Of a stretch of DNA of 39,559 nt, positions 29,197-37,625 are shown piece after piece. This stretch comes from Patescibacteria group bacterium (GTDB lineage Bacteria > Patescibacteriota > Minisyncoccia > Phycocordibacterales > UBA5272), in contig JAUPVR010000005.1 in NCBI GenBank assembly GCA_030916895.1, forward strand, positions 1 through 39,559, written 5' to 3'. Position 1 is the first letter of the stretch, and each line of letters opens with the position of its first letter. Position numbers and translations under genes: made by a program. The notes below the pieces were generated by a model. That model did no database searches. It was given only the letters and a program-made list of their open reading frames with translations, and was not told the DNA's origin.

Positions 29197-29198
29197 TT

Positions 29199-29321
29199 GG
29201 GCGGGGAATCGCTTCTCCCTTTGGTCGAAACGCACCATTTTTATAGTCACTTCGTTCTTTAAAAATGGGCGCCTTCGGTTCGATTCCCGCCGGGAAAGGC
29301 AAAAATCACTTTGTGATTTTG
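29199..29321 (-). repeat. tRNA-trailing two-hairpin element, copy 2, with tRNA T-arm copies
   Basis: On minus strand after tRNA-Arg: hairpin A AAAATCAC/GTGATTTT (29302-29320); inverted T-arm copy (29277-29294); hairpin B CCATTTTTA-[16 nt]-TAAAAATGG (29235-29268); distal GCGATTCCCCGCCCAAAAT. Confidence 0.75.
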
Positions 29322-29393
29322 TGCCCCCGGCGGGAATCGAACCTACAATGACTCCTTAGGACGGAGCAGTTATATCCATTTAACTACAGGGGC
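29322..29393 (-). tRNA. tRNA-Arg (anticodon CCT)
   Basis: Minus strand GCCCCTG...CTCCGTCCTAAGGAG...GGTTCGATTCC...CGGGGGC. Confidence 0.93.
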
Positions 29394-29468
29394 AAATATT
29401 GTTGTATACCCGATTCTACCACAGATTATGTGCTGTAAAAGTACATTTTTTTGCTATACTTATTTTAT

Positions 29469-29789
29469 ATGTCAGGAACTGAATTAAGTAATCAGGAAAA
29501 ATTAGAAGAGGTTTATAAATTGACACTCGAGAACAATACTTTGCTTCATGGTATGCGTAATCGTGAGCGTATTGCAAACGCTATCCGTATTTTGTACTGG
29601 CTGGTTATTATTGGTTCATTGTTTGGTGCTTATTATTATATTCGACCAGTCATTGATGTTTTCACAACTAATAAAGGTAAGATCGATGAGACACTTACAC
29701 AGTTTCAACAATTACAACAACAACTTCCAGAAATGAAAGTTCTTCAACAGCTACTTGAGAAGCTAAAATCCAGTACCTCTGGGCAATAG
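29469..29789 (+). CDS. small hypothetical protein with one central TM segment
   Basis: TATACT box 8 nt upstream of ATG; IRILYWLVIIGSLFGAYYYIRPVIDVF. Confidence 0.6.
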   Translation: MSGTELSNQEKLEEVYKLTLENNTLLHGMRNRERIANAIRILYWLVIIGSLFGAYYYIRPVIDVFTTNKGKIDETLTQFQQLQQQLPEMKVLQQLLEKLKSSTSGQ

Positions 29790-29858
29790 TTTCTAGGTTT
29801 TATTTTGAGAAATTTTGTGATAGTATAATAAGACCAATTTTTTGAGTTTAAGAAATTT

Positions 29859-29934
29859 GCTGGGATAGCTCAGTTGGTAGAGCATTTGCCTGAAGAGCAA
29901 AGGGTCCCCAGTTCGAGCCTGGGTCCCAGCACCA
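29859..29934 (+). tRNA. tRNA-Phe (anticodon GAA), CCA encoded
   Basis: Acceptor GCTGGGA/TCCCAGC, anticodon arm TTTGC-CTGAAGA-GCAAA, T-arm AGTTCGAGCCT, terminal ACCA. Confidence 0.95.
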
Positions 29935-29990
29935 CAAAAAACAAAAATTGCCGTTAGGTGGTTTTTGTTTTCATGCCATATACTTATCAT

Positions 29991-30950
29991 ATGCAACATA
30001 CAAAACCAATTCTTACTCTCATTGTACTTGCTATGGTAATGCCAGAACTTGTGACGGGGAGTACCACTTTGCCAAGTTTTTTGATTCCTATCAATTTTAT
30101 TATTAATTTTTTAGGGTACGGCATCGCCATTCTTCTTATTCGTGAGTTGTATGTGCGTTACAAGCTAAACTTCCTCGGCCTCTTTCTACTCGGTGTTGCA
30201 TATGCAGGCCTTAATGAAGGGATTATTGCAAAAACATTTCTTCTTGAGAGTGGTATTCCTTGGAATATTTTTGATAACTATGGCTATATTTTAGGGATTA
30301 GTGTTCCGTGGGCATTAGCAATGTCTATCTGGCACTCAGTGTTTTCGGTTATGTTTCCAATTCTTGCGACACATTTTTTGTTTGTGGGAGTAAGCAGAGA
30401 TTCATGGCTTAACAAGAAAACAATAGCACTGCTTCTGGTCCCGCTTACTTTTGTTAGTCTCGCAGCATTTTTTGGTCCGTTTAGAGGGCAAGGCACGGTG
30501 GAGCAACTTCTCCTTATCCTTAGTGGCATGACTGTACTTACTTTGTTGTCGGTATGGTTTTGTAGAAAAAAAGAAGAAGGAGAACCACAATACCCAATTA
30601 CTACAAAACCTGTATGGCTAGGGGTGAGCACAGTCCTTTCTTGGACAATCCTTCTCTGTATTGTTATGGTTGGATTAAAAGTCCCGTTACTGCTATTTTT
30701 CGCTGTCTTCGCTTCAATTGTTGCTTTCTACATGTATATCTTTAGAAAAAAAATAGGTATTACAAATGACACACTACTTTTGTTTATTCTTGGTGGTTAT
30801 TTTCAGACAGCCATTACCGGGTTGTTGCTGTCATTCTTTTTTGTGCCAGCAACGTTTGGTGAACGACTGCCAGCCGAAATCATTGTCCTCACTGTTTCTG
30901 TAATCTTGTTACGAAAAGTGTTTAAGAGGCATAAAACAGGTATTGTTTAA
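29991..30950 (+). CDS. polytopic membrane protein, unknown function
   Basis: Multiple hydrophobic segments; start MQHTKP placed 6 nt after TATACT. Confidence 0.6.
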   Translation: MQHTKPILTLIVLAMVMPELVTGSTTLPSFLIPINFIINFLGYGIAILLIRELYVRYKLNFLGLFLLGVAYAGLNEGIIAKTFLLESGIPWNIFDNYGYILGISVPWALAMSIWHSVFSVMFPILATHFLFVGVSRDSWLNKKTIALLLVPLTFVSLAAFFGPFRGQGTVEQLLLILSGMTVLTLLSVWFCRKKEEGEPQYPITTKPVWLGVSTVLSWTILLCIVMVGLKVPLLLFFAVFASIVAFYMYIFRKKIGITNDTLLLFILGGYFQTAITGLLLSFFFVPATFGERLPAEIIVLTVSVILLRKVFKRHKTGIV

Positions 30951-30994
30951 AAAAATTAAAATCCGCCATAATGGCGGATTTTAATTTTTTTAAA
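30946..30994. terminator. bidirectional terminator, 24-bp perfect inverted repeat
   Basis: TTTAAAAAAATTAAAATCCGCCAT-a-ATGGCGGATTTTAATTTTTTTAAA, overlapping both convergent stop codons. Confidence 0.9.
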
Positions 30995-31514
30995 TTGATT
31001 TGACTTTAAGTTTTGTCTGTCGCGCTTTGTCTAGTTTTGGAAGTCTGATGATGAGGAGTCCGTGTTTCTCGACAGCTTCCGCTTCTTCAATCTCTACTTC
31101 GTGTGGAAGGAGAATGGTTCGAGAGAAACTTCCCCAGTAGAGTTCCTTGTAGAAGTAATCATCGTGAGAGATTTGTGTGTTGCCGTCACGACGACCTTTC
31201 ACAGTAACCATGTCACGTGTAATTGATAGGTGGAGATCCTCAGGCTTTACACCAGCAACCATTGCTTCGATAATAATTTCGGTAGGGGTTTGATAGACAT
31301 CAACAGAAAGTTCCCCCTCTTCTGGGTCATCACTTAAGTTTTCTTCCTCACGAGCGATAGAGCGTCGAGAAGGTGTGTCTTTTGTGCGTGACGTGTGTTT
31401 GATCTGAAGCTCTTCCTCTTCGTCTTGTTCGACTACTTCAATCGGCTCTTCTTCGTCGTCAACGCTGATTGAACCAGCAAGTCGTTCAAAAAATGATTTT
31501 TTTTCTTTAAGCAT
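30990..31514 (-). CDS. Hsp20/alpha-crystallin family small heat shock protein
   Basis: LSVDVYQTPTEIIIEAMVAGVKPEDLHLSITRDMVTVKGRR, FSRTILLPHEVEIEEAEAVEKHGLLIIRLPK. Confidence 0.92.
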   Translation of the reverse strand: MLKEKKSFFERLAGSISVDDEEEPIEVVEQDEEEELQIKHTSRTKDTPSRRSIAREEENLSDDPEEGELSVDVYQTPTEIIIEAMVAGVKPEDLHLSITRDMVTVKGRRDGNTQISHDDYFYKELYWGSFSRTILLPHEVEIEEAEAVEKHGLLIIRLPKLDKARQTKLKVKSI

Positions 31515-31604
31515 AGTAAAAATGGTTTGAAGCCTTTAAGGTTGTATGTACACAGTATAAGCCTTATTTGTCAATAATATGTTTTGCTATCCACAGGTCG
31601 AGAA

Positions 31605-31666
31605 GCTTGGCTTCGAAGATGCCAAAGGTTAACAAACCTTTGGCGCGAGGGCTTGGCTTTTAAGAT
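31605..31666. repeat. intergenic direct repeat GCTTGGCTTcgAAGAT / GCTTGGCTTttAAGAT enclosing a 10-bp inverted repeat
   Basis: Direct repeats 31605-31620 and 31651-31666; GCCAAAGGTT-aaca-AACCTTTGGC at 31621-31644. Confidence 0.6.
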
Positions 31667-31770
31667 ACAACAAGCGAGCAGTCGTCGGCACAAGGGGATT
31701 GGATTACAAAAGATACTGAAAAACCGATAGTTTGTAGGTTTTCACCCCAAGTGTTGTTTTTTAAAGAATA

Positions 31771-31801
31771 AAACCTGAAATAATCTTTGTATTTCAGGTT
31801 T
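31771..31801 (-). terminator. valS terminator hairpin AAACCTGAAATA / TATTTCAGGTTT
   Basis: 12-bp perfect stem downstream of valS (minus strand). Confidence 0.8.
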
Positions 31802-31826
31802 CTTTTTGTGTTCTGTTTTTTAGATG

Positions 31827-33971
31827 TTAATCCCAAGAAGAAATGATAAGTTCGTTATCATGTTCACTTTTTACGTACTTCCAAATTTCCTCGGTAATAA
31901 AAGGCATGAAAGGATGAAGCACAACAAGCTGTTCACGTAGGAGGGTAAGCAGGAGTGTTTGTGCACTTGCTGTATCCTTATTTTCAAGGATACGAGTTTT
32001 TCTTGTTTCAATGAGGACATCACAAAATGTTTTCCAGAAGTAGTCGTAGATTTTTTCGGAAGCAAGATGAAGGCGATAATTTTCAATGTCGCTTGTAATA
32101 TCTTTTTTAATCGCTTGCCACTTCGTGTACTCCTCTTCATCGTCTTTAGTGAGCGAAACAGGGGACGTGAAGTCCGCTGTTCTTTCCAAAACGAAACGGG
32201 TCGCATTCCAAATTTTATTTGAGAATAATTTGTATGCCTTCACTTTATCTTCACCGAGTTTCAAATCGTTCCCCGCACCATTACCCACAATGAGAGCCAT
32301 GCGAAGTGCATCGGTTCCATACTTATGTGAGAGGTCACGAGGGTCCAGGACGTTCCCGATAGACTTTGACATTTTTCTTCCTTGTGTGTCGCGAATGAGC
32401 CCGTGCAGGTACACTGTCTTAAATGGAACGGTGTTGAGGGCGTACGTTGAAAACAAAATCATACGCGCAACCCAGAAGAATAAAATGTCATGACCTGTTT
32501 CAAGGACATTTGTTGGGTGAAATGTTTTGAAGTCTTGTGTTTCGCTTGGCCACCCGAGCGTGGAAAATGTCCAAAGACCAGACGAGAACCAGGTATCGAG
32601 TGTGTCCTCGTCTTGTTTCCAGTCGTTACCTTTCGGCGCATTGATGTCGCAGTAGATTTCGTCACCCTTATACCAAACAGGAATACGGTGTCCATACCAA
32701 ATTTGTCTGGAGATGCACCAGTCGCGCAAATTATCAATCCAATTGAAATACACTTTTTCAAATCGGCCAGGAAGAATTTCAATCTCATGGGAAGCAACCA
32801 CATCGCGCATTAATTGCTTAAGCGTCGTTGTCTTTCCAAAATGTTTAAATTCCTTGTTAACGTTAACCCACCACTGAAGTTTTGGAAGGGGTTCAACAAC
32901 CGCACCTGTTCGTTGCGCTGTTGGAATATTTTGTACGATATCTTCTTCGTGTATCATAAGATCACTTTCACGAAGCCAGTTCACAATGTATTCACGTGCA
33001 TCGGTTACTTTTTTTCCATTTAGTTCTTCATTTTTAAGTCCGTACATTTTTGCGTACTCATTAATGACTTGCCTACTTTCTAAGTTGTGGCGCTCCTTCA
33101 TGTCCCAGTCAATTGCACTATGTGCTGGGGTTACACCCAAGGCGCCTGTCCCAAAGTCTTTTTCTACTGCTGTGTCGGCGATAATTTTGACTGAAATTGG
33201 GCACCCAGCAAACTCCACATCAAATGTCTTGCCGACATATGTCCTATAGCGTTCATCTTCTGGATGTACCGCAACTGCCGTGTCACCAACTTTTGTTTCT
33301 GGGCGTGTGGTGGATATGGTGATTGGAAAATCTTTAGAATATTTAAATGTATAGAGTTTACCTGCACGTTCTTCTGTAATGGTTTCATCATCGGAAATAG
33401 TGGTTTGACCTTTTGGGTCCCAGTTTACGATGCGTTCTCCACGGTAAATAAGCCCATCATCATACATTTTCTTAAACATAGTACGTACAGCTAGGTTTCG
33501 TTTATCATCTAAGGTAAATGCAAGCCTAGACCAATCTAGAGACGCGCCCATGGTACGAAGTTGGGAAAGAATAGTATTTTGGCTTTCAAGTGCAAACTCA
33601 TTAATGCGACGAAGCATCTCTTCTCTTCCGATGTCATGTCTCGTCTTTCCTTCCTCCTTATAAATCTTTTTCTCCACAACTGATTGTGTAGCAATTGCAG
33701 CATGGTCAGTTCCTGGAAGCCAGAGTGTTTTGTATCCCTGCATACGCTTGAAGCGAATAAAGATGTCTTGAATGGTTGCGGTGAGGGCGTGTCCGGCATG
33801 AAGCGTTCCTGTCACATTTGGCGGAGGAAGAACAATTGTGTACGACCCTTTATCTGTGCGAGGAAGAGTGTCTGGGTTAAAGTACCCACTCGTTTCCCAC
33901 ATCTCGTAAATATTTTTTTCCACCGATTGTGCGTCAAACGGTTTGGTAAGTTGTTCTGGTAATTGCTTCAT
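31827..33971 (-). CDS. valS: valine--tRNA ligase, short C-terminus
   Basis: PPPNVTGTLHAGHALTATIQD, WLPGTDHAAIATQ, GRKMSKSIGN; ends soon after ITEEIW...LIISSWD. Confidence 0.96.
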   Translation of the reverse strand: MKQLPEQLTKPFDAQSVEKNIYEMWETSGYFNPDTLPRTDKGSYTIVLPPPNVTGTLHAGHALTATIQDIFIRFKRMQGYKTLWLPGTDHAAIATQSVVEKKIYKEEGKTRHDIGREEMLRRINEFALESQNTILSQLRTMGASLDWSRLAFTLDDKRNLAVRTMFKKMYDDGLIYRGERIVNWDPKGQTTISDDETITEERAGKLYTFKYSKDFPITISTTRPETKVGDTAVAVHPEDERYRTYVGKTFDVEFAGCPISVKIIADTAVEKDFGTGALGVTPAHSAIDWDMKERHNLESRQVINEYAKMYGLKNEELNGKKVTDAREYIVNWLRESDLMIHEEDIVQNIPTAQRTGAVVEPLPKLQWWVNVNKEFKHFGKTTTLKQLMRDVVASHEIEILPGRFEKVYFNWIDNLRDWCISRQIWYGHRIPVWYKGDEIYCDINAPKGNDWKQDEDTLDTWFSSGLWTFSTLGWPSETQDFKTFHPTNVLETGHDILFFWVARMILFSTYALNTVPFKTVYLHGLIRDTQGRKMSKSIGNVLDPRDLSHKYGTDALRMALIVGNGAGNDLKLGEDKVKAYKLFSNKIWNATRFVLERTADFTSPVSLTKDDEEEYTKWQAIKKDITSDIENYRLHLASEKIYDYFWKTFCDVLIETRKTRILENKDTASAQTLLLTLLREQLVVLHPFMPFITEEIWKYVKSEHDNELIISSWD

Positions 33972-34036
33972 AGGTAAAAAGTATGATACGCTACACGCTA
34001 TTCATTTACTATATATAGGTATACTAACATATTCAT

Positions 34037-34567
34037 ATGGGAAAGACATCGAAAGCAAAACAGTCAAAAATTTTAAGACAAGGTTCAAAAAAAGCTGAAA
34101 CACTTAGTAAAAAAATTTCACCAAATACAAAAAATCTTCCAGACCACCATTTTAAATTGGTAAAAGTAAAACGCGGATTAGATGGTCTTGGTTTGTTTGC
34201 GGGGGAAGACATTAAAAAAGGTGAAATCATTATCGAATACATTGGTACTATTTTAAATAAAGAAGAGGCGGAGAAAGTAACAACAAGTATGTACCTCTTT
34301 GAAGTAAATCGAAATAAAACAATTGATGGTTCTGTGAGATGGAATATTGCGCGATACGCAAACCATGCATGTGATCCAGAAGGAAATGCAGAAAGTGATA
34401 TTAAGAAAGGGCGTGTTTTTATTAAGGCGATTAAGAATATTAAAGAAGGGGATGAAATTCTTTATGATTATGGTGAGGAGTTTGTTAAAGAATATATTGC
34501 TCCAAAAGGTTGTCGTTGTCGCGCTGTTAAACATGATTACGGCGCAAAAGGTCATGTTAGTAAGTAA
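34037..34567 (+). CDS. SET-domain protein (putative lysine methyltransferase) with basic N-terminus
   Basis: GLGLFAGEDIKKGEIIIEYIG, ARYANHACDPEGNAE, DEILYDYGEEF. Confidence 0.9.
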   Translation: MGKTSKAKQSKILRQGSKKAETLSKKISPNTKNLPDHHFKLVKVKRGLDGLGLFAGEDIKKGEIIIEYIGTILNKEEAEKVTTSMYLFEVNRNKTIDGSVRWNIARYANHACDPEGNAESDIKKGRVFIKAIKNIKEGDEILYDYGEEFVKEYIAPKGCRCRAVKHDYGAKGHVSK

Positions 34568-34587
34568 GGGTAAATTAAACTTACATA

Positions 34588-34645
34588 AAGAATAGTAAAA
34601 ATAAATGAGGCCCTTTCCAGGGTCTCATTTATTTTTACTATTCTT
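34588..34645. terminator. 26-bp near-perfect inverted repeat, terminator-like
   Basis: AAGAATAGTAAAAATAAATGAGGCCC-tttcca-GGGTCTCATTTATTTTTACTATTCTT (one G-T pair). Confidence 0.85.
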
Positions 34646-34755
34646 GTAGTTCTTATCTTTTGCAAATAATTCGCATTTGCAAAAATAGAAAGAATAAATT
34701 TTTTCACCTTGATGTACGATTAAAAAGTTATCCACAGAAAAATATTTGTAATCAC

Positions 34756-34842
34756 TTGTTTGCGCGCGTATGAATGTCATACTTATATATAGAGAGTACG
34801 ATCATGGTCGTGATCAAATAAATCATTACGTAATAACTCTCT
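34756..34842 (+). promoter_or_regulatory. promoter and foldable 5' leader of the Lys-rich mini-gene
   Basis: TTGTTT-16-CATACT (34778-34783); predicted start near 34790; AGAGAGT (34791-34797) pairs with ACTCTCT (34836-34842), enclosing GATCA/TGATC. Confidence 0.5.
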
Positions 34843-34866
34843 TATTTGTATAACATAAACAAAATT

Positions 34867-34941
34867 ATGGCAGCAAAAAAGAAGGCAGCTAAGAAAAAAG
34901 TTGCAAAGAAGAAGGCTCACAAGAAAGCTAAGCGTGCTTAG
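34867..34941 (+). CDS. 24-aa Lys/Ala-rich histone-H1-tail-like peptide (MAAKKKAAKKKVAKKKAHKKAKRA)
   Basis: Complete ATG..TAG mini-ORF between a promoter/leader and a strong terminator; below the ORF-track cutoff. Confidence 0.75.
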   Translation: MAAKKKAAKKKVAKKKAHKKAKRA

Positions 34942-34965
34942 TTAGTTCTTGAGAAGCAAGACTTC

Positions 34966-35009
34966 GAAAAAGAAAAAATCCACGCTCCCACGTGGATTTT
35001 TTCTTTTTC
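34966..35009 (+). terminator. terminator GAAAAAGAAAAAATCCACG / CGTGGATTTTTTCTTTTTC
   Basis: 19-bp perfect stem directly after the mini-ORF. Confidence 0.9.
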
Positions 35010-35077
35010 CTCGCCACCAGGTATGCCATATTTTTTGAGTACCATTTTTTAGTATTTTGTGGTAGTATTATTTGACT

Positions 35078-37603
35078 ATGTCGTTTATTTCTAAGGCGGT
35101 TCAGGCGGTTTTTCCTCCAGAATCTGTGAAGCTTATAAAGAAACTTGAACCTAAGGTTGAGGAAGTTTTTGCATACGAGGAGGAGTTTAAATTGTTATCA
35201 GATGAAGAATTGAAAGCTCGTAGTCTTTCACTTAGAGAGAGGGTTCAGGAAGAACTTATAAATGTTTCAAAAGAGGAACTCAAGAAAATTGAAAAGAAAG
35301 TTCTTGATGAGGTGTTACCAGAAGCATTTGCACTTGTACGAGAGTCCGCACGAAGAACACTTAAGATGATGCACTATCGTGTGCAGGTGGTCGGTGGAAT
35401 CTTGCTTAATGAAGGGCACATTGCTGAAATGCGAACCGGTGAAGGAAAGACGCTCGTTGCGACACTCCCCGCATACCTTAATGCTCTTACAGGTAGAGGT
35501 GTGCACATTGTGACCGTAAATGATTACCTCTCAAGACGTGACGCAGTGTGGATGGGGCAGGTGTATGACATGCTTGGTCTCTCGACATCTGTCATTAATC
35601 ATCAATCATCATACCGATACGATAGTACCCACCTTTCAGAGGAAGAAAATAAGGAAGAAGATGAAAACCGTGATGATGTCGGTTCATATAAGGTTGTGTA
35701 TGATTTTTTGAAACCCTGTTCCAGGCAAGAGGCATATAGTGCAGACATTACCTATGGTACCAACAATGAATTTGGGTTTGACTACCTTCGCGATAATATC
35801 AACTATACAAAAGATGCTCTCGTTCAACGCGAGCACCACTATGCAATCGTTGACGAAATTGACTCTATATTAATAGACGAAGCAAGAACACCTCTTATTA
35901 TTTCTGCGCCCGCGCAAGAATCAAGCGAGATGTATAAAAATTTTGCTCGCATCGCTTCACAACTTATTGAAGGGGACCATTACACAGTAGATGAAAAACA
36001 ACGAGCCATTTCGCTAACTGAAGCTGGTATTTCGTATGCCGAAGAATTGCTTGGTATTTCAAATATCTACTCTGTTTCTGGTATGCAATATGTGCACCAT
36101 TTGGAAACTGCAGTTAAAGCAAAAGCGCTTTTCTTAAAAGAGCGCGAATACGTTGTCCGGGATGACGAGGTTATTATTGTTGATGAATTCACAGGACGAC
36201 TTCAGCCCGGGAGACGCTGGTCAGATGGTTTACATCAAGCAGTTGAAGCAAAGGAAAATGTAAAGATTCAACAAGAATCTCGAACGCTTGCATCGATTAC
36301 CTTCCAAAACTACTTCCGATTCTATGAAAAGCTTGCCGGTATGACAGGTACAGCAGAAACCTCTAAAGAGGAATTTTACAAAGTGTATGGACTTGTTGTA
36401 ACACCGGTACCAACTCACAATAAAAACCAAAGAACAGATCACAATGACCTCATTTTCCAAACAGAGAAAGGAAAATGGAAAGCGCTTGCGCGGAAAATAA
36501 AAGAACTTTATGAAAAAGGTCAACCAGTACTTGTTGGTACTATTTCTATTGAAAAAAACGAAGTACTCTCCAAGTATCTTGAACGTGAAGGTATTCCACA
36601 TGCAGTTTTGAATGCCAAGAATCACGAAGGAGAAGGTGAAATTATCGCTTCCGCTGGAAAACGAGGGGCGGTAACGATTGCAACCAACATGGCTGGTCGT
36701 GGTGTCGACATTAAACTTGGCGGTCCTCAGGCAACACAGGCTGAGCGTGAGGAAGTTCTTCGTTTGGGTGGTTTGTATGTGATTGGTACGGAGCGACACG
36801 AAGCACGACGCATTGATAATCAGTTGCGTGGACGTTCTGGACGACAGGGTGATGTTGGTGAAACACAATTTTTTGTTTCCCTTGAAGATGACCTCATGCG
36901 CGTGTTTGGTTCTTCAAATATTAAGGACATGATGGGACGTTTTGGTATTCCGGAGGATGAACCAATTGATTCAAAAATTGTATCCCGCGCACTTGAAGGC
37001 GCCCAAGAAAAGATTGAAGGATTCCACTTTGATGCTCGTAAACACACGCTTCAGTATGACGATGTTTTGAATCATCAGCGAAGGAGTATCTACGAGAAAC
37101 GTAAGAAAATTTTGTTCCGTAACAAAGAGTACTTCAAGGAGCTCATCGATTCTCTTGTTGCGTACAAGCCGGAGGTGTTCGTACTTATTGAAGATAAGAA
37201 AAAGCAGTATGGGGAAGACGTATTTACAAACGTTGTTTCCATGATGTCACTTCAGGTGATTGATATGTTATGGATGGATCATTTGGACCAGATGGAACAC
37301 ATGCGTTCAAGTGTTAACTTACGCTCATATGGTCAGCGCGATCCGCTTGTTGAATATAAGAAAGAAGGCCTCCGTATGTTTAGAAGTCTCGAACAGTCTA
37401 TGCTTCACGACATTGTGCTTTTTATTGAAAACATTGATGGCGTTTTAGCATCACAGCATAATCAAGAATTGGTCCACCTAGGGAATGGAGCAACAGAAAG
37501 TAAGGAAAAAGTAAAAGCAGGACGCAATGACCCATGTCCATGTGGTTCTGGAAAGAAGGTAAAGAAGTGTGACTGCGAGGAATTTGCTTACTTAAGGAAG
37601 TAG
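35078..37603 (+). CDS. secA: protein translocase subunit SecA
   Basis: MRTGEGKTLVATLPAYLNAL, VDEIDSILIDEARTPLIIS, GMTGTAETSKEEF, NMAGRGVDIKLGG, GRSGRQGD, C-terminal NDPCPCGSGKKVKKC. Confidence 0.97.
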   Translation: MSFISKAVQAVFPPESVKLIKKLEPKVEEVFAYEEEFKLLSDEELKARSLSLRERVQEELINVSKEELKKIEKKVLDEVLPEAFALVRESARRTLKMMHYRVQVVGGILLNEGHIAEMRTGEGKTLVATLPAYLNALTGRGVHIVTVNDYLSRRDAVWMGQVYDMLGLSTSVINHQSSYRYDSTHLSEEENKEEDENRDDVGSYKVVYDFLKPCSRQEAYSADITYGTNNEFGFDYLRDNINYTKDALVQREHHYAIVDEIDSILIDEARTPLIISAPAQESSEMYKNFARIASQLIEGDHYTVDEKQRAISLTEAGISYAEELLGISNIYSVSGMQYVHHLETAVKAKALFLKEREYVVRDDEVIIVDEFTGRLQPGRRWSDGLHQAVEAKENVKIQQESRTLASITFQNYFRFYEKLAGMTGTAETSKEEFYKVYGLVVTPVPTHNKNQRTDHNDLIFQTEKGKWKALARKIKELYEKGQPVLVGTISIEKNEVLSKYLEREGIPHAVLNAKNHEGEGEIIASAGKRGAVTIATNMAGRGVDIKLGGPQATQAEREEVLRLGGLYVIGTERHEARRIDNQLRGRSGRQGDVGETQFFVSLEDDLMRVFGSSNIKDMMGRFGIPEDEPIDSKIVSRALEGAQEKIEGFHFDARKHTLQYDDVLNHQRRSIYEKRKKILFRNKEYFKELIDSLVAYKPEVFVLIEDKKKQYGEDVFTNVVSMMSLQVIDMLWMDHLDQMEHMRSSVNLRSYGQRDPLVEYKKEGLRMFRSLEQSMLHDIVLFIENIDGVLASQHNQELVHLGNGATESKEKVKAGRNDPCPCGSGKKVKKCDCEEFAYLRK

Positions 37604-37625
37604 TTTCGTGTTATTCTTTGCGTAT

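Noticed and set aside
34658-34684. TTTTGCAAAT-aattcgc-ATTTGCAAAA as a specific operator
   Set aside because: A real 10-bp inverted repeat, but no identifiable regulator or second copy; noted only.
34728-34736. Single perfect DnaA-box match (TTATCCACA) as evidence of oriC
   Set aside because: Only one clear box, with no dnaA/dnaN neighbourhood or AT-rich unwinding array; one 9-mer is expected by chance at this scale.
36230-36868. 212-aa minus-strand ORF within secA
   Set aside because: Antisense shadow ORF of a strongly conserved secA coding region; composition is not protein-like.
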